NCBI GenBank assembly: GCA_027482225.1
Contig: JAIXWD010000016.1
Coordinates: 330,050 to 394,049, forward strand
DNA length: 64,000 bases
DNA from: Bacteroidota bacterium
Lineage (GTDB): Bacteria > Bacteroidota > Bacteroidia > UKL13-3
Direction of reading: 5' to 3'
This document shows, one piece after another, positions 56,232 to 64,000 of this stretch. Within the stretch, counting starts at the first letter, position 1. Every line of letters starts with the position of its first letter. The notes beneath the pieces are model-generated. The model saw only the letters and a program-made list of their open reading frames with translations. It was not told where the DNA came from and searched no databases. Made by a program: the position numbers and the translations under genes.

Positions 56232-58247
56232 TTATGGCTTCATGATTTTTTTAGGCAGTTGATCGAACTTTATTTGAGCTGTTACCATAAATCTAGTTGA
56301 GAAACTAGCGCCTAACGGGTGATACCATTCTTTTTGATTAAATATATTTCTTAAAGTTGCGTTGATGTTTATTCTTTCTCCCCACATTTTTTTATTGATG
56401 GAAACGTCTGTAGTAAAATTAGAAGGAATGTTTACTATTTGTAAAGCTCCATTATCATAGTTTTGCCAAGCAGTTTTTGATAATGCTTGTGTTCGCATAG
56501 CAAAATCAAACCTTGCAGGTAATTTATAATACATACTAAATAGTAATTTTCTTTTGGCTTCGTTTGATAATACGGATTGTAAGTCTTTCTGATTTGAAGT
56601 GTTGTTCGCTGAATAATAATCTATATCAAACCAAAAATTAGCCAACACATCATAATGTAAATTTACACCCCAGATTTTACCGAATACATTACCATGTTCA
56701 GCTTTTGTTTGGTATCCATTGTATAAAAAACTAACTGCATTCATATTGGGAACTAAGTACACCACATTTTGTGCGTAACGTAAACCGCCATGAAATGTAA
56801 TTCTAAAGAAATTAGTTCCGAAATTTAGTTTGTAAAAATAATCAGCACTAAGTTTTTGCGTAGGTATACTGTTTAATTTTTCAGGGTATGTAACCATCGG
56901 GTTATTAATATTGCTGTTGTGATTAACCCCATAATGATACCAAGTTTGATTAAGGTGTTGAGCTAATCGTGTTTGTTGGTATGATCCTATAAAATTCCAG
57001 CTGCTTATAAAGTTGTTTTTTTTTTGATGACTAAATACCAGGTTTGGATTAATGGTATTATTCATAATATTTACAATCGCATCCAATTGTTGAGTTGTTT
57101 TTTTATTTAGGTATCTTTTAATACTTGCATATGGTTGATGCTGCGCAATAAAACCTGCTGATGTAGAATAGGAATAGTAGTTTATAGTATATCCTATTGT
57201 ATATTTTCTGTACAACTGATTATTTACTGAAATACTTTTACCAACCTCTGTATTCAGTGTGTTAGTTAAATATTTATACTCGACTGAATTACCAGTATTT
57301 TGCAACCAATTATTAAATGATTGTTGGTTAATAGTAGTATTTATTTTTATGTATCTATTATTACTAAATGTACGTTTAAGGCATAAAGTACCTTCTAAAT
57401 AACCTGTTTCAAATGGGTGTTCGCTAGCTGTAAAATTCCTGAATAAAAACTCGTCTTGTTTGCTTAATGCTGCACTTGCTTGTATATAAATTTTTTTATA
57501 TTGACCAGCGCCTTCAGCCCTAATAGACATTAATGTATTTTTATTTGCAATTTCTGGGTACACTAAATATCGTGCTGTAATAATGGTATCTCGCGCATAC
57601 CAATCTTGAAAATTAAAACTTGTATTAATATGGAATTTATTACCGTAATATCCCAACGAATGAGAGTATAAAAATCCTGTTTTATCAATGTTTGGGGAAC
57701 TGTAACCTGCAATGTACTTTGCCGCACCTGGGTCGTTTATTGGGTTGCCATTATTAACAATTGCTCTATATGTTAGTCCTTTAGTATCATTTCGGGTAAC
57801 AATGTTTATTGCGCCAAAACCACAAAATTGTCCGTTAATTATTTGTGGTGTATTAAATATTTCGATGTAACTAATATCAATTACAGAAATACCCAATAAG
57901 TTTATATTCAATGCATCCCACCTTTCTAATTCTACCTTCTGTCCATTAATCATTAACATTACATTTTGATGTTGCTGAGTAGATGTACTTGCTATGTTTA
58001 AATAAAAACGATCACCATTAATGGTGCTATAAGTTATTTTATCAATCCATGATAATAACTCGCTCAATCTGCCAATTCCTTGGGCACGAATGAGCTCCGA
58101 AGTAATGTATTGTTTTTCTCCTTTTATGGGTTGTAAGGTTTCCGATAAATTGCTGCTTATAGGTTGCTTAATATAATTTAGCGAATCTGTTTGCGCCATT
58201 GTTACAAAACTTAAAGTAACCAATAATATGTTTAAAAAGTATTTCAA
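56232..58247 (-). CDS. TonB-dependent outer-membrane receptor
   Basis: The 671-residue receptor has a signal peptide (1-18, ending TMAQ), a plug domain (about 45-155: ELIRAQGIGRLSELLSWID, MLMINGQKVE, ISVIDISYIEIFNTPQ, GFGAINIVT) and a barrel of about 500 residues with LRNIFNQKEWYHPLG and terminal strands. It lacks the carboxypeptidase-like front domain usual for SusC. Start codon TTG overlaps the stop of the preceding barrel gene (TTGA), so the two are translationally coupled. The substrate is unknown; no SusD, haem or siderophore genes are near. Confidence 0.85.
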   Translation of the reverse strand: MKYFLNILLVTLSFVTMAQTDSLNYIKQPISSNLSETLQPIKGEKQYITSELIRAQGIGRLSELLSWIDKITYSTINGDRFYLNIASTSTQQHQNVMLMINGQKVELERWDALNINLLGISVIDISYIEIFNTPQIINGQFCGFGAINIVTRNDTKGLTYRAIVNNGNPINDPGAAKYIAGYSSPNIDKTGFLYSHSLGYYGNKFHINTSFNFQDWYARDTIITARYLVYPEIANKNTLMSIRAEGAGQYKKIYIQASAALSKQDEFLFRNFTASEHPFETGYLEGTLCLKRTFSNNRYIKINTTINQQSFNNWLQNTGNSVEYKYLTNTLNTEVGKSISVNNQLYRKYTIGYTINYYSYSTSAGFIAQHQPYASIKRYLNKKTTQQLDAIVNIMNNTINPNLVFSHQKKNNFISSWNFIGSYQQTRLAQHLNQTWYHYGVNHNSNINNPMVTYPEKLNSIPTQKLSADYFYKLNFGTNFFRITFHGGLRYAQNVVYLVPNMNAVSFLYNGYQTKAEHGNVFGKIWGVNLHYDVLANFWFDIDYYSANNTSNQKDLQSVLSNEAKRKLLFSMYYKLPARFDFAMRTQALSKTAWQNYDNGALQIVNIPSNFTTDVSINKKMWGERININATLRNIFNQKEWYHPLGASFSTRFMVTAQIKFDQLPKKIMKP

Positions 58248-58810
58248 TTAATTAAGTACTGAATGGCTTTTGGTGTATTAAAATAATACAATAAACCTGA
58301 TTGGAAAAATAATTGGTGCTGTTTATGAAAAGTTTGTGTACTGGCATAAAATGAACCAGCTTGAAGGTGTAATTTTTTATGTAATTTAATTTGAAAAGCT
58401 AGCCCGAGTTGGTAGATTAACTCAGATTCGCGCAAATTTTTAGTGTTATATTTATTGTGTTCAAACATCATGTAATTCGCACCAAAAGCAGCATTAGGTT
58501 TAAGCCACACATTTTTTCTTATTGGGATATTTAAAAGGTATCCTACAGTAAATAATAAAGATTGATATTCTGTTAATGTTGGATTTTTATTCGTGAAGGT
58601 TGTTGCAGTTAATAACACCTCACCTTTGTATAAATTTGCACCTAATTGTATTTGTAATCCTGTTGAAGTTTTGTATTCGGAAAATGGCATATTGTTGTAT
58701 AATGGTAAAACTACCGAAGTTGAAACATTCAGTTTTGTAAGTGGAAGTATCTGCTGTGCTTTGGCATGTATGCAGAAAAAAGCAGCAAAAAAAAGGAGTA
58801 TTTGTTTCAA
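58244..58810 (-). CDS. small outer-membrane barrel-like protein
   Basis: The 188-residue protein has a signal peptide (about 1-19, ending KAQQ) and about eight amphipathic strands, ending GLLYYFNTPKAIQYLIN. It starts with TTG one base after the DUF4197 stop, and no ATG would keep the signal peptide, so the TTG is preferred. Its stop overlaps the TonB receptor start. I recognise no family. Context suggests an accessory barrel of the receptor system. Confidence 0.6.
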   Translation of the reverse strand: MKQILLFFAAFFCIHAKAQQILPLTKLNVSTSVVLPLYNNMPFSEYKTSTGLQIQLGANLYKGEVLLTATTFTNKNPTLTEYQSLLFTVGYLLNIPIRKNVWLKPNAAFGANYMMFEHNKYNTKNLRESELIYQLGLAFQIKLHKKLHLQAGSFYASTQTFHKQHQLFFQSGLLYYFNTPKAIQYLIN

Positions 58811-58811
58811 A

Positions 58812-59537
58812 TTATTTTGTAAAAACTTTCTTCAAAATATCATTTACCCTTGCTAATGGGTCTGTTCTTATTGCTTTTTCTTCATCGGCTACTTTTATAA
58901 ATAATCCGAATAATGCTTTATTAGTTACATGCGAACTTAGGCTATTGGTTGTTATTTTTGGGAAAAGTATTCCATTTAATGAAGCAGTATTATAAGCACT
59001 AACAAGTTTGTTATATGCCGAGTTGGCCGAGACTCCTCCAATCAGATCTTTACTTAAAGATGTATCAATTTTGGGTTGAAATGCATTGTATAATGGGGTA
59101 AAGGTTTTGCCTTTTAAGTATGCTGTTGCGGCTGTATCTGTTCCGTTTAGTATACTTAATCCATCGGTAATTGTTATGCCTGTAATGGCATCAATAAAAA
59201 TGGGTTTGGCTTCTACAGCTGCGTCTTCAGCTGCACGATTAAGCGATTTTATAGTTTCTTCTAATAATAAACTTCCACCAGGAACCTTATTTATGTTATC
59301 GTAAATGGCTTTTGCATCATCGGGTAATAAAATCTTAACCACATCGTCTTTATAATAACCATCTAATTTGTTCAAAATTGAAACTGATGTGTCGGTTCCT
59401 ACGCTTAATGCACTTTTTAAACCTTCAATTATTTCTTCATTACTCAAGTTATTACCAGATACAATTGAATTTAACTCATCTTCTGTACAAGATGTAAATG
59501 AAATAATGGTGATAAAAATAATTAAAAACTTTCTCAT
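58812..59537 (-). CDS. DUF4197 lipoprotein
   Basis: The 241-residue product has a lipoprotein signal (FTSC; Cys near 17) and the DUF4197 pattern: IIEGLKSALSVGTDTSV near 35-50, YYKDDVVKILLPDD, LNRAAEDAAVEAKPIF, ILNGTDTAATAYLK and a final DILKKVF. The family is broadly distributed and unassigned. The ATG at 59537 is preferred to one at 59549, because it gives a compact signal. It is the first gene of a three-gene operon with a barrel and a TonB receptor. Confidence 0.88.
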   Translation of the reverse strand: MRKFLIIFITIISFTSCTEDELNSIVSGNNLSNEEIIEGLKSALSVGTDTSVSILNKLDGYYKDDVVKILLPDDAKAIYDNINKVPGGSLLLEETIKSLNRAAEDAAVEAKPIFIDAITGITITDGLSILNGTDTAATAYLKGKTFTPLYNAFQPKIDTSLSKDLIGGVSANSAYNKLVSAYNTASLNGILFPKITTNSLSSHVTNKALFGLFIKVADEEKAIRTDPLARVNDILKKVFTK

Positions 59538-59616
59538 ATGTACAAACATAAAATAAAGTTTAAGCTTTAGTAAACTTTTCCTGTTTCAGCAATAAATATG
59601 TTTGGTATATTATTTT

Positions 59617-60027
59617 CTACTTGGTTTTATTTGCCAATTTATACGCCAAAAAAGCTGTAGGAATATAGGCCAATAACAAATCGCTAATATTAAACCATAC
59701 TGGCGCTGGTAACATCATTACATTAACAATTCCAGCAATTAAAAAGATAAATCCAATTGCTAAGGCGAATTTTAGTTTGTGTGTTACTGAAATAATTGTG
59801 GTTAAAATAGCTCCAACAAAAGTTCCCATGGCATGTGCAATAAATGGAACTAAAAAATGTTTAGGTTCAAAAAGATGTATACCTGCTTTTAAACCTTCAA
59901 TAGTATTTACATTAACACCATCAGGTGGCGCTATTATTGAACTACTAATTGATATTATTGCTCCGTTTAATAAACCACCAATTGTAAGACCTACCAATAC
60001 AGCGAGCGTGTTTTTTACGATATTCAT
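59617..60027 (-). CDS. four-helix membrane protein, function unknown
   Basis: The 136-residue protein has four hydrophobic segments (about 5-30, 58-78, 84-106 and 112-131) and almost no polar motif except EPKHFLVPFIAHAMGTFVGA in helix two. Small proteins like this are widespread in Bacteroidota with no assigned role. It is a single gene, with tandem repeats just upstream. Confidence 0.6.
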   Translation of the reverse strand: MNIVKNTLAVLVGLTIGGLLNGAIISISSSIIAPPDGVNVNTIEGLKAGIHLFEPKHFLVPFIAHAMGTFVGAILTTIISVTHKLKFALAIGFIFLIAGIVNVMMLPAPVWFNISDLLLAYIPTAFLAYKLANKTK

Positions 60028-60069
60028 ATTAAAACTTTAGAATCGTAAATATAGGTCACTTATTTAATT

Positions 60070-60118
60070 AATATATAATCAATATATAATCAATATATAA
60101 TCAATATATAATCAATAT
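60070..60118. repeat. tandem 11-bp AT repeat
   Basis: Four perfect head-to-tail copies of AATATATAATC run from 60070 to 60113, with a partial fifth copy following. They lie upstream of the small membrane protein gene. The copy number may vary between strains. Confidence 0.9.
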
Positions 60119-60193
60119 TGAATAAATTAGTAACGTGAATTAAAAATGAAATTTCATTAAGGTCTTAACTGCTTCTTTTTTAATTTATCTTTT

Positions 60194-60475
60194 TTATGTA
60201 TCCGATATGGTTATGTTTACTTCAGTATTTATGGTTACCCGTTTGTTGTTGTTTTGCGCTTCTAACAAAATTTTCAATGCCATTTCCAAGCCTTTCTTTA
60301 ATTCTATTATCCTTTTTGCTGCATGTGCATCAACCTTTCCATATCTTTCGTGTGAACTGTAGTTTTTTAACTGATGAAAGTTGATTTTACTTGAAAAGAT
60401 GTTCACTAAAATCTCCTTAGCTTCTTTGTCATCAAAATCACCATCAATAAGTGTTATCGTTTCTATTTTATTCAT
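60194..60475 (-). CDS. small conserved cytosolic protein
   Basis: The 93-residue product is predicted helical, with IDGDFDDKEAKEILVNIFSSKINFHQL, SSHERYGK and a helical segment RIIELKKGLEMALKILLEAQNN before a final strand VTINTEVNITI. I recall similar small proteins in Bacteroidota but know no function. It is divergent from the LysR regulator gene at 60684. Confidence 0.55.
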   Translation of the reverse strand: MNKIETITLIDGDFDDKEAKEILVNIFSSKINFHQLKNYSSHERYGKVDAHAAKRIIELKKGLEMALKILLEAQNNNKRVTINTEVNITISDT

Positions 60476-60683
60476 ACCTTTTCTATAATTCCAATATATT
60501 AATATTAATTTAAGCCTCTGATGTCTTAATAATATACATGAGGCGTTGACTAACTCAGACCAAATTACACTTTTTTGGGTTTAATTTTTTTATTATAAAA
60601 TAATTAGTTTGATAAATCAAATTTGCACGCTCTGATATATAAATTTTTATTTATTATTGTAATGATAAACATTAATAATAACT

Positions 60684-61607
60684 ATGAATTACACCCTTAA
60701 TCAATTGAATATATTTTTAAAAATTGCTCAAACAGGAAGTGTAACAAAAGCAGCTGACGAATTGCATTTAACCCAGCCTGCAGTTTCTATACAATTAAAA
60801 AATTTCCAAGAGCAATTTGATATACCATTAACTGAAGTTGTAGGTCGGAAAATTTACATTACTGATTTTGGAAAGGAAATAGCTGAAGCTGCCGAAAATA
60901 TTATAAACCAAGTACATGCAATAAATTATAAGACTTTATCATATAAAGGACAACTTGCAGGAAGACTGAAGATTTCCGTTGTTTCAACTGGGAAGTATGT
61001 TATGCCATATTTTCTAACAGATTTTATGAAACAACATTCAGGTGTAGAGTTATTGATGGATGTTACAAACAAAAATAAGGTGAAAGATAATCTGGAGAAT
61101 AATGAGGTTGATTTTGTGCTTGTTTCTTTACTTCCCGAGGGCTTAAATATTGAAAAGTTAGATTTGCTTCAAAATAAATTGTTTTTTGTGGGAAGAAATA
61201 TTCAGGGTACTGAAAAAGATTTACAAGCTAAAGAGTTGATTGGGCACTTACCTTTAATTTTTAGAGAAAAGGGTTCTGGTACACGACAAAGTATGGAAAG
61301 CTTCATTGAACGTAAGAATATTCAAGTATTTAAAAAAATGGAATTAACATCCAATGAGGCGGTAAAGCAAGCATTATTGGCTGGTTTGGGATACTCTATA
61401 ATGCCGCTAATTGGAATTAGAAATGAACTACATAATAAGGAGCTCCAGATAATTCCAATTAAAGGATTGCCCATTATATCCAACTGGAGTTTAGTTTGGT
61501 TAAAAGGTAAAAAGTTGTCGCCAGTTGCTAAATCCTTTTTAACCTATTTAATGCAAGAAAAAACACAAATTATTCACGATAAATTTAGTTGGTACGAACA
61601 ATATTAA
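60684..61607 (+). CDS. LysR-family transcriptional regulator
   Basis: The 307-residue regulator has the N-terminal helix-turn-helix (about 1-60: LNQLNIFLKIAQTGSVTKAADELHLTQPAVS) and a substrate-binding domain (about 88-300) with FREKGSGTRQSMESF, typical of the CysB/CbbR/YeiE branch. LysR regulators often control a divergent gene; here that would be the 93-residue protein at 60194-60475. The inducer is unknown. Confidence 0.9.
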   Translation: MNYTLNQLNIFLKIAQTGSVTKAADELHLTQPAVSIQLKNFQEQFDIPLTEVVGRKIYITDFGKEIAEAAENIINQVHAINYKTLSYKGQLAGRLKISVVSTGKYVMPYFLTDFMKQHSGVELLMDVTNKNKVKDNLENNEVDFVLVSLLPEGLNIEKLDLLQNKLFFVGRNIQGTEKDLQAKELIGHLPLIFREKGSGTRQSMESFIERKNIQVFKKMELTSNEAVKQALLAGLGYSIMPLIGIRNELHNKELQIIPIKGLPIISNWSLVWLKGKKLSPVAKSFLTYLMQEKTQIIHDKFSWYEQY

Positions 61608-61685
61608 CTATACCCTAATTTTATTAATTGAATCTATAATATGTTTTGGGAATTAAAAAGATGTGGACATTCTCTAATAAATATT

Positions 61686-61715
61686 CGCAGCATTAAGTGT
61701 TTCCTTAATGCTGCG
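61686..61715. terminator. hairpin between LysR and S9 peptidase genes
   Basis: CGCAGCATTAA and TTAATGCTGCG form a perfect 11-bp stem with an 8-base loop between convergent genes. The flanks have only weak T runs. Confidence 0.65.
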
Positions 61716-61735
61716 ATTTGTCAAAAAAGTAAAAA

Positions 61736-63790
61736 TTATTTCAACTGATAATCTAACCATTCGAAAAATACACGTTGCCATAAAATAGAGTTTTGGGGTT
61801 TTGTAACCCAGTGGTTTTCGTCAGGGAAATACAAGAATCTACTTGGTAATCCTTTTAATTGCGCAGCATTAAAAGCTTCTTGTCCCTGTCCAAGTGGTAC
61901 ACGAAAGTCCTTTTCGTTGTGTATGACTAACATCGGGCTATCCCAGTTTTGTATAAATTTGTGTGGTGAATTATCGTAATTTTTACTACGTGGTGCTTGC
62001 CAGTATGGGCCTTTGTTGTCATTATTAGCAAAAAACATTTCTTCTGTGGTGCCATACCAACTTTCAATATTAAACATCCCGCAATGTGCCACAAATGTTT
62101 TAAAGCGTTTTTGATGGTTACCTGCTAACCAATATACACTGTATCCGCCAAAGCTCGCACCAACAGCCGCACGTTTTTCTTTTGCTACATAATTTTCTTT
62201 ACTGATTTCATCAACAGCAGTTAAATAATCGCGCATACATTGCCCACTGTAGTCGCCAATAATTGCATCATTCCATGCACTACCAAAACCAGGTAATCCT
62301 CTGCGGTTGGGAGCTATTACAATGTATCCGTTATTTGCCATTAACTGGAAATTCCAACGATAACTAAAGTATTGACTCACCATACTTTGTGGCCCACCTT
62401 GGCAATATAATAACGTAGGGTAACGTTTGCGGCTGTCGAAATCAGGAGGGAAGATAATCCAAGTAAGCATTTGTTTTCCATCAGTAGTTGTTATCCAGCG
62501 TTTTTCTACTTTACCTTGTTTTACATTGCTCCAAACTGGTTGGGTAATAAACGTAAGCTGTTTCTCTTCACCATTTTTCGCGATGTTAAATAATTCTGTA
62601 GGATTGTTCATGTTTTGGCGTGCACCTATGAGCGTAATTCCTTTTTCGTTTCCTGCTAAAGCAATGCCAATGTAATCGTTATCACCCTTAGTAATTTGTT
62701 TTACTTCGGTATATTCTGCTCCAGCTTTTTTTGCTTTTTCGGTTGATGTAAATATGTTTCTTGTACCTTGGAACTGCGAAATGAAATATAATTGCGTGCC
62801 GTTATTCGTCCAACAAAATGCATCGGTTGTATAATCAAATTCTTCTGTTACATCAACCTCTTGTTTGTTTGCAAAATAATAAACCAGTAAGCGATTTTTG
62901 TCTGCTTCGTTTCCAGCTCGTTTCATACTTAACCAAGCAATTTTTTTTCCATCAGGACTAAACTGAGGCTCTCTATCGTAACCACTATTAAGTTCGGTAA
63001 TATTGATTGTTGATTTTGTTTCGATATTATAAATAAAAATATCGGTATTAGTGCTTACAGCACTTGGAGTACCATTAAGTTTTTTACATGAAAATGCCAA
63101 CCGTTTACCATCAGGACTCCAACTCATTTCGTTTTCATCACCAAATGGGGGTTCTGGAGCGTGGTATTTTTCATCACCTAAAATATCTACTGCTGTGCCT
63201 GTTATTACACTATTTTGGTAGCTTACAACAAAAGGATGATTGTATGTATAATCGTTCCAAGAATCCCAATGGCGATAATATAAACCATCAATTATCCTTG
63301 CTTTAACTAAAGGAAGATCTGGGTACATTTCGCTTACTGTTTCATCTAGCTTAACTTTTGCTATGTACATTAAGTTGTTCATGGTAGGTGCATACTTGTA
63401 TCCCTCAATACCACCTTTAACTTGAGTTATTTGTATCATATTACTACCATCTAAATTGGCTTCGTATAATTGCACTTCACCATCTTTAGCCGACATAAAA
63501 GTGATACGTTGTCCATCGGGACGAAAACGTGAACCAAATGCTCCGGTTTCTGGTTTAATAACTGCAACTGGAGTTCCACCTGCTGAAGGAACAATATAAA
63601 CCGTATTAGCACCTTTGTTGGTAGCCACTTCGTAGTTTTTTACTTCAAACAATACTTGTTTGCCATCGATTGAAACCACTGGGTTACCAACACGGCCAAG
63701 CTGCCAAAGGGTTTCTGGAGTGAGTTTTTGTTGCGCGTAAGATTGTTGTAACATACACAGCGATAAAAAGGTGATGAATAATTTTTTCAT
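61736..63790 (-). CDS. S9-family prolyl oligopeptidase (DPP5/acylaminoacyl-peptidase-like)
   Basis: The 684-residue enzyme has a signal peptide (1-18, ending SYAQ), an N-terminal beta-propeller with several F.SW.PDG.KL-type repeats (about 25-400), and an alpha/beta-hydrolase domain (about 420-684). The catalytic Ser is in GASFGGYS (about 546), Asp in HNEKDFRVP and His in DENHWV. An upstream frame to 63928 adds 46 residues that lack a sensible start, so I take the ATG at 63790. It probably cleaves dipeptides from exported peptides in the periplasm. The length matches DPP5 of Porphyromonas as I recall it. Confidence 0.92.
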   Translation of the reverse strand: MKKLFITFLSLCMLQQSYAQQKLTPETLWQLGRVGNPVVSIDGKQVLFEVKNYEVATNKGANTVYIVPSAGGTPVAVIKPETGAFGSRFRPDGQRITFMSAKDGEVQLYEANLDGSNMIQITQVKGGIEGYKYAPTMNNLMYIAKVKLDETVSEMYPDLPLVKARIIDGLYYRHWDSWNDYTYNHPFVVSYQNSVITGTAVDILGDEKYHAPEPPFGDENEMSWSPDGKRLAFSCKKLNGTPSAVSTNTDIFIYNIETKSTINITELNSGYDREPQFSPDGKKIAWLSMKRAGNEADKNRLLVYYFANKQEVDVTEEFDYTTDAFCWTNNGTQLYFISQFQGTRNIFTSTEKAKKAGAEYTEVKQITKGDNDYIGIALAGNEKGITLIGARQNMNNPTELFNIAKNGEEKQLTFITQPVWSNVKQGKVEKRWITTTDGKQMLTWIIFPPDFDSRKRYPTLLYCQGGPQSMVSQYFSYRWNFQLMANNGYIVIAPNRRGLPGFGSAWNDAIIGDYSGQCMRDYLTAVDEISKENYVAKEKRAAVGASFGGYSVYWLAGNHQKRFKTFVAHCGMFNIESWYGTTEEMFFANNDNKGPYWQAPRSKNYDNSPHKFIQNWDSPMLVIHNEKDFRVPLGQGQEAFNAAQLKGLPSRFLYFPDENHWVTKPQNSILWQRVFFEWLDYQLK

Positions 63791-63949
63791 GATAGGTGAG
63801 TGATGAAATTTGATAGCAATATATAAAAAAGTGTTACTGTTTTGAAGGTAAAATTGAAATACAGAGGAATTGCTTATGGGATAGTATCGGTTATACTTTT
63901 GTTTTGGGCATAAAGAAGGGTAGGTCAAAAGATATTAGCGCATAGTCCA

Positions 63950-64000
63950 GAAGCAAGTTCGGGATTTTCAACCCGACCCCGAGTTAAGCTCAGCGAAAAC
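63950..64000. repeat. GC-richer hairpin-bearing element at the right edge
   Basis: From about 63945 the DNA becomes clearly GC-richer than its surroundings. It contains TCGGG-ATTTTCAA-CCCGA, a stable hairpin at about 63979. It looks like a repeated intergenic or REP-like element, cut by the window edge. Confidence 0.35.

Noticed and set aside
60070-60118. CRISPR array
   Set aside because: The repeat unit is 11 bases without spacers; it is a simple tandem repeat.
63791-63928. 46-residue extension of the S9 peptidase
   Set aside because: It would bury the signal peptide inside the protein; the ATG at 63790 gives a normal export signal.

Overview
The window is chromosomal DNA of a Bacteroidota bacterium. 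The evidence is low GC with AT-rich spacers, start sites without obvious Shine-Dalgarno sequences, TAnnTTTG-type -7 promoter boxes, type IX secretion (T9SS) C-terminal sorting domains on at least three proteins, a GLPGLI-family remnant, a Bacteroidota-type PorQ-like barrel and a large single-chain PurL. It looks like a free-living, aerobic lineage (Chitinophagia/Sphingobacteriia/Flavobacteriia-like by gene content), but I cannot fix the order. I see no rRNA, tRNA, CRISPR array, intact insertion sequence or prophage.

Layout. 1-1050: decayed genes (a carboxypeptidase-regulatory-like N-terminus, a small exported peptide, the C-terminal half of a GLPGLI protein). 1126-9174: membrane pyrophosphatase with a strange cysteine-rich tail, a PorQ-like barrel plus an HhH/barrel protein, an alpha-oxoamine synthase and a fatty acid desaturase. 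9250-15420: DUF3298 lipoprotein, then a same-strand redox cluster of a T9SS-exported PhoX-like protein, an imelysin-like/di-haem peroxidase fusion and a haem/copper monooxygenase-like fusion. 15520-20508: agmatinase-family enzyme, a 35-residue membrane peptide and purL. 20643-23611: a five-gene arsenic operon (arsR, DUF6428, DinB, acr3, arsC-like) with a readable promoter and operator. 23734-29668: anchor-V cytochrome-like secreted protein, sugar N-acetyltransferase, TonB-domain protein, a GyrI-like gene broken by an in-frame TGA, an autocleaving S24 repressor divergent from a DUF2130 nuclease-fold protein, and SlyD.

29901-44917: acs, a Tat-exported pirin, a flippase-like membrane protein, a T9SS nuclease, a rhodanese lipoprotein, a PhnP-like hydrolase translationally coupled to an RqcH-like NFACT protein, soluble pyrophosphatase, pruA, a T9SS peptidylarginine-deiminase homologue and a tail-specific protease. 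45089-56210: barrel protein, pcm, Gfo/Idh oxidoreductase, a lipoprotein coupled to a polyprenyl-phosphate sugar transferase, recG, a WG-repeat protein, an M48 lipoprotein and cca. 56232-64000: a DUF4197 / barrel / TonB-receptor operon, small membrane and conserved proteins, a LysR regulator, an S9 peptidase of DPP5 size, and a GC-richer hairpin at the right edge.

Most of the window is housekeeping or ordinary accessory content. The parts that deserve attention are the Cys/Met-rich extension of the pyrophosphatase, the three-gene redox cluster, the S24 repressor/DUF2130 pair with strong inverted repeats around it, the DinB protein inside the arsenic operon, and the exported arginine-deiminase homologue.
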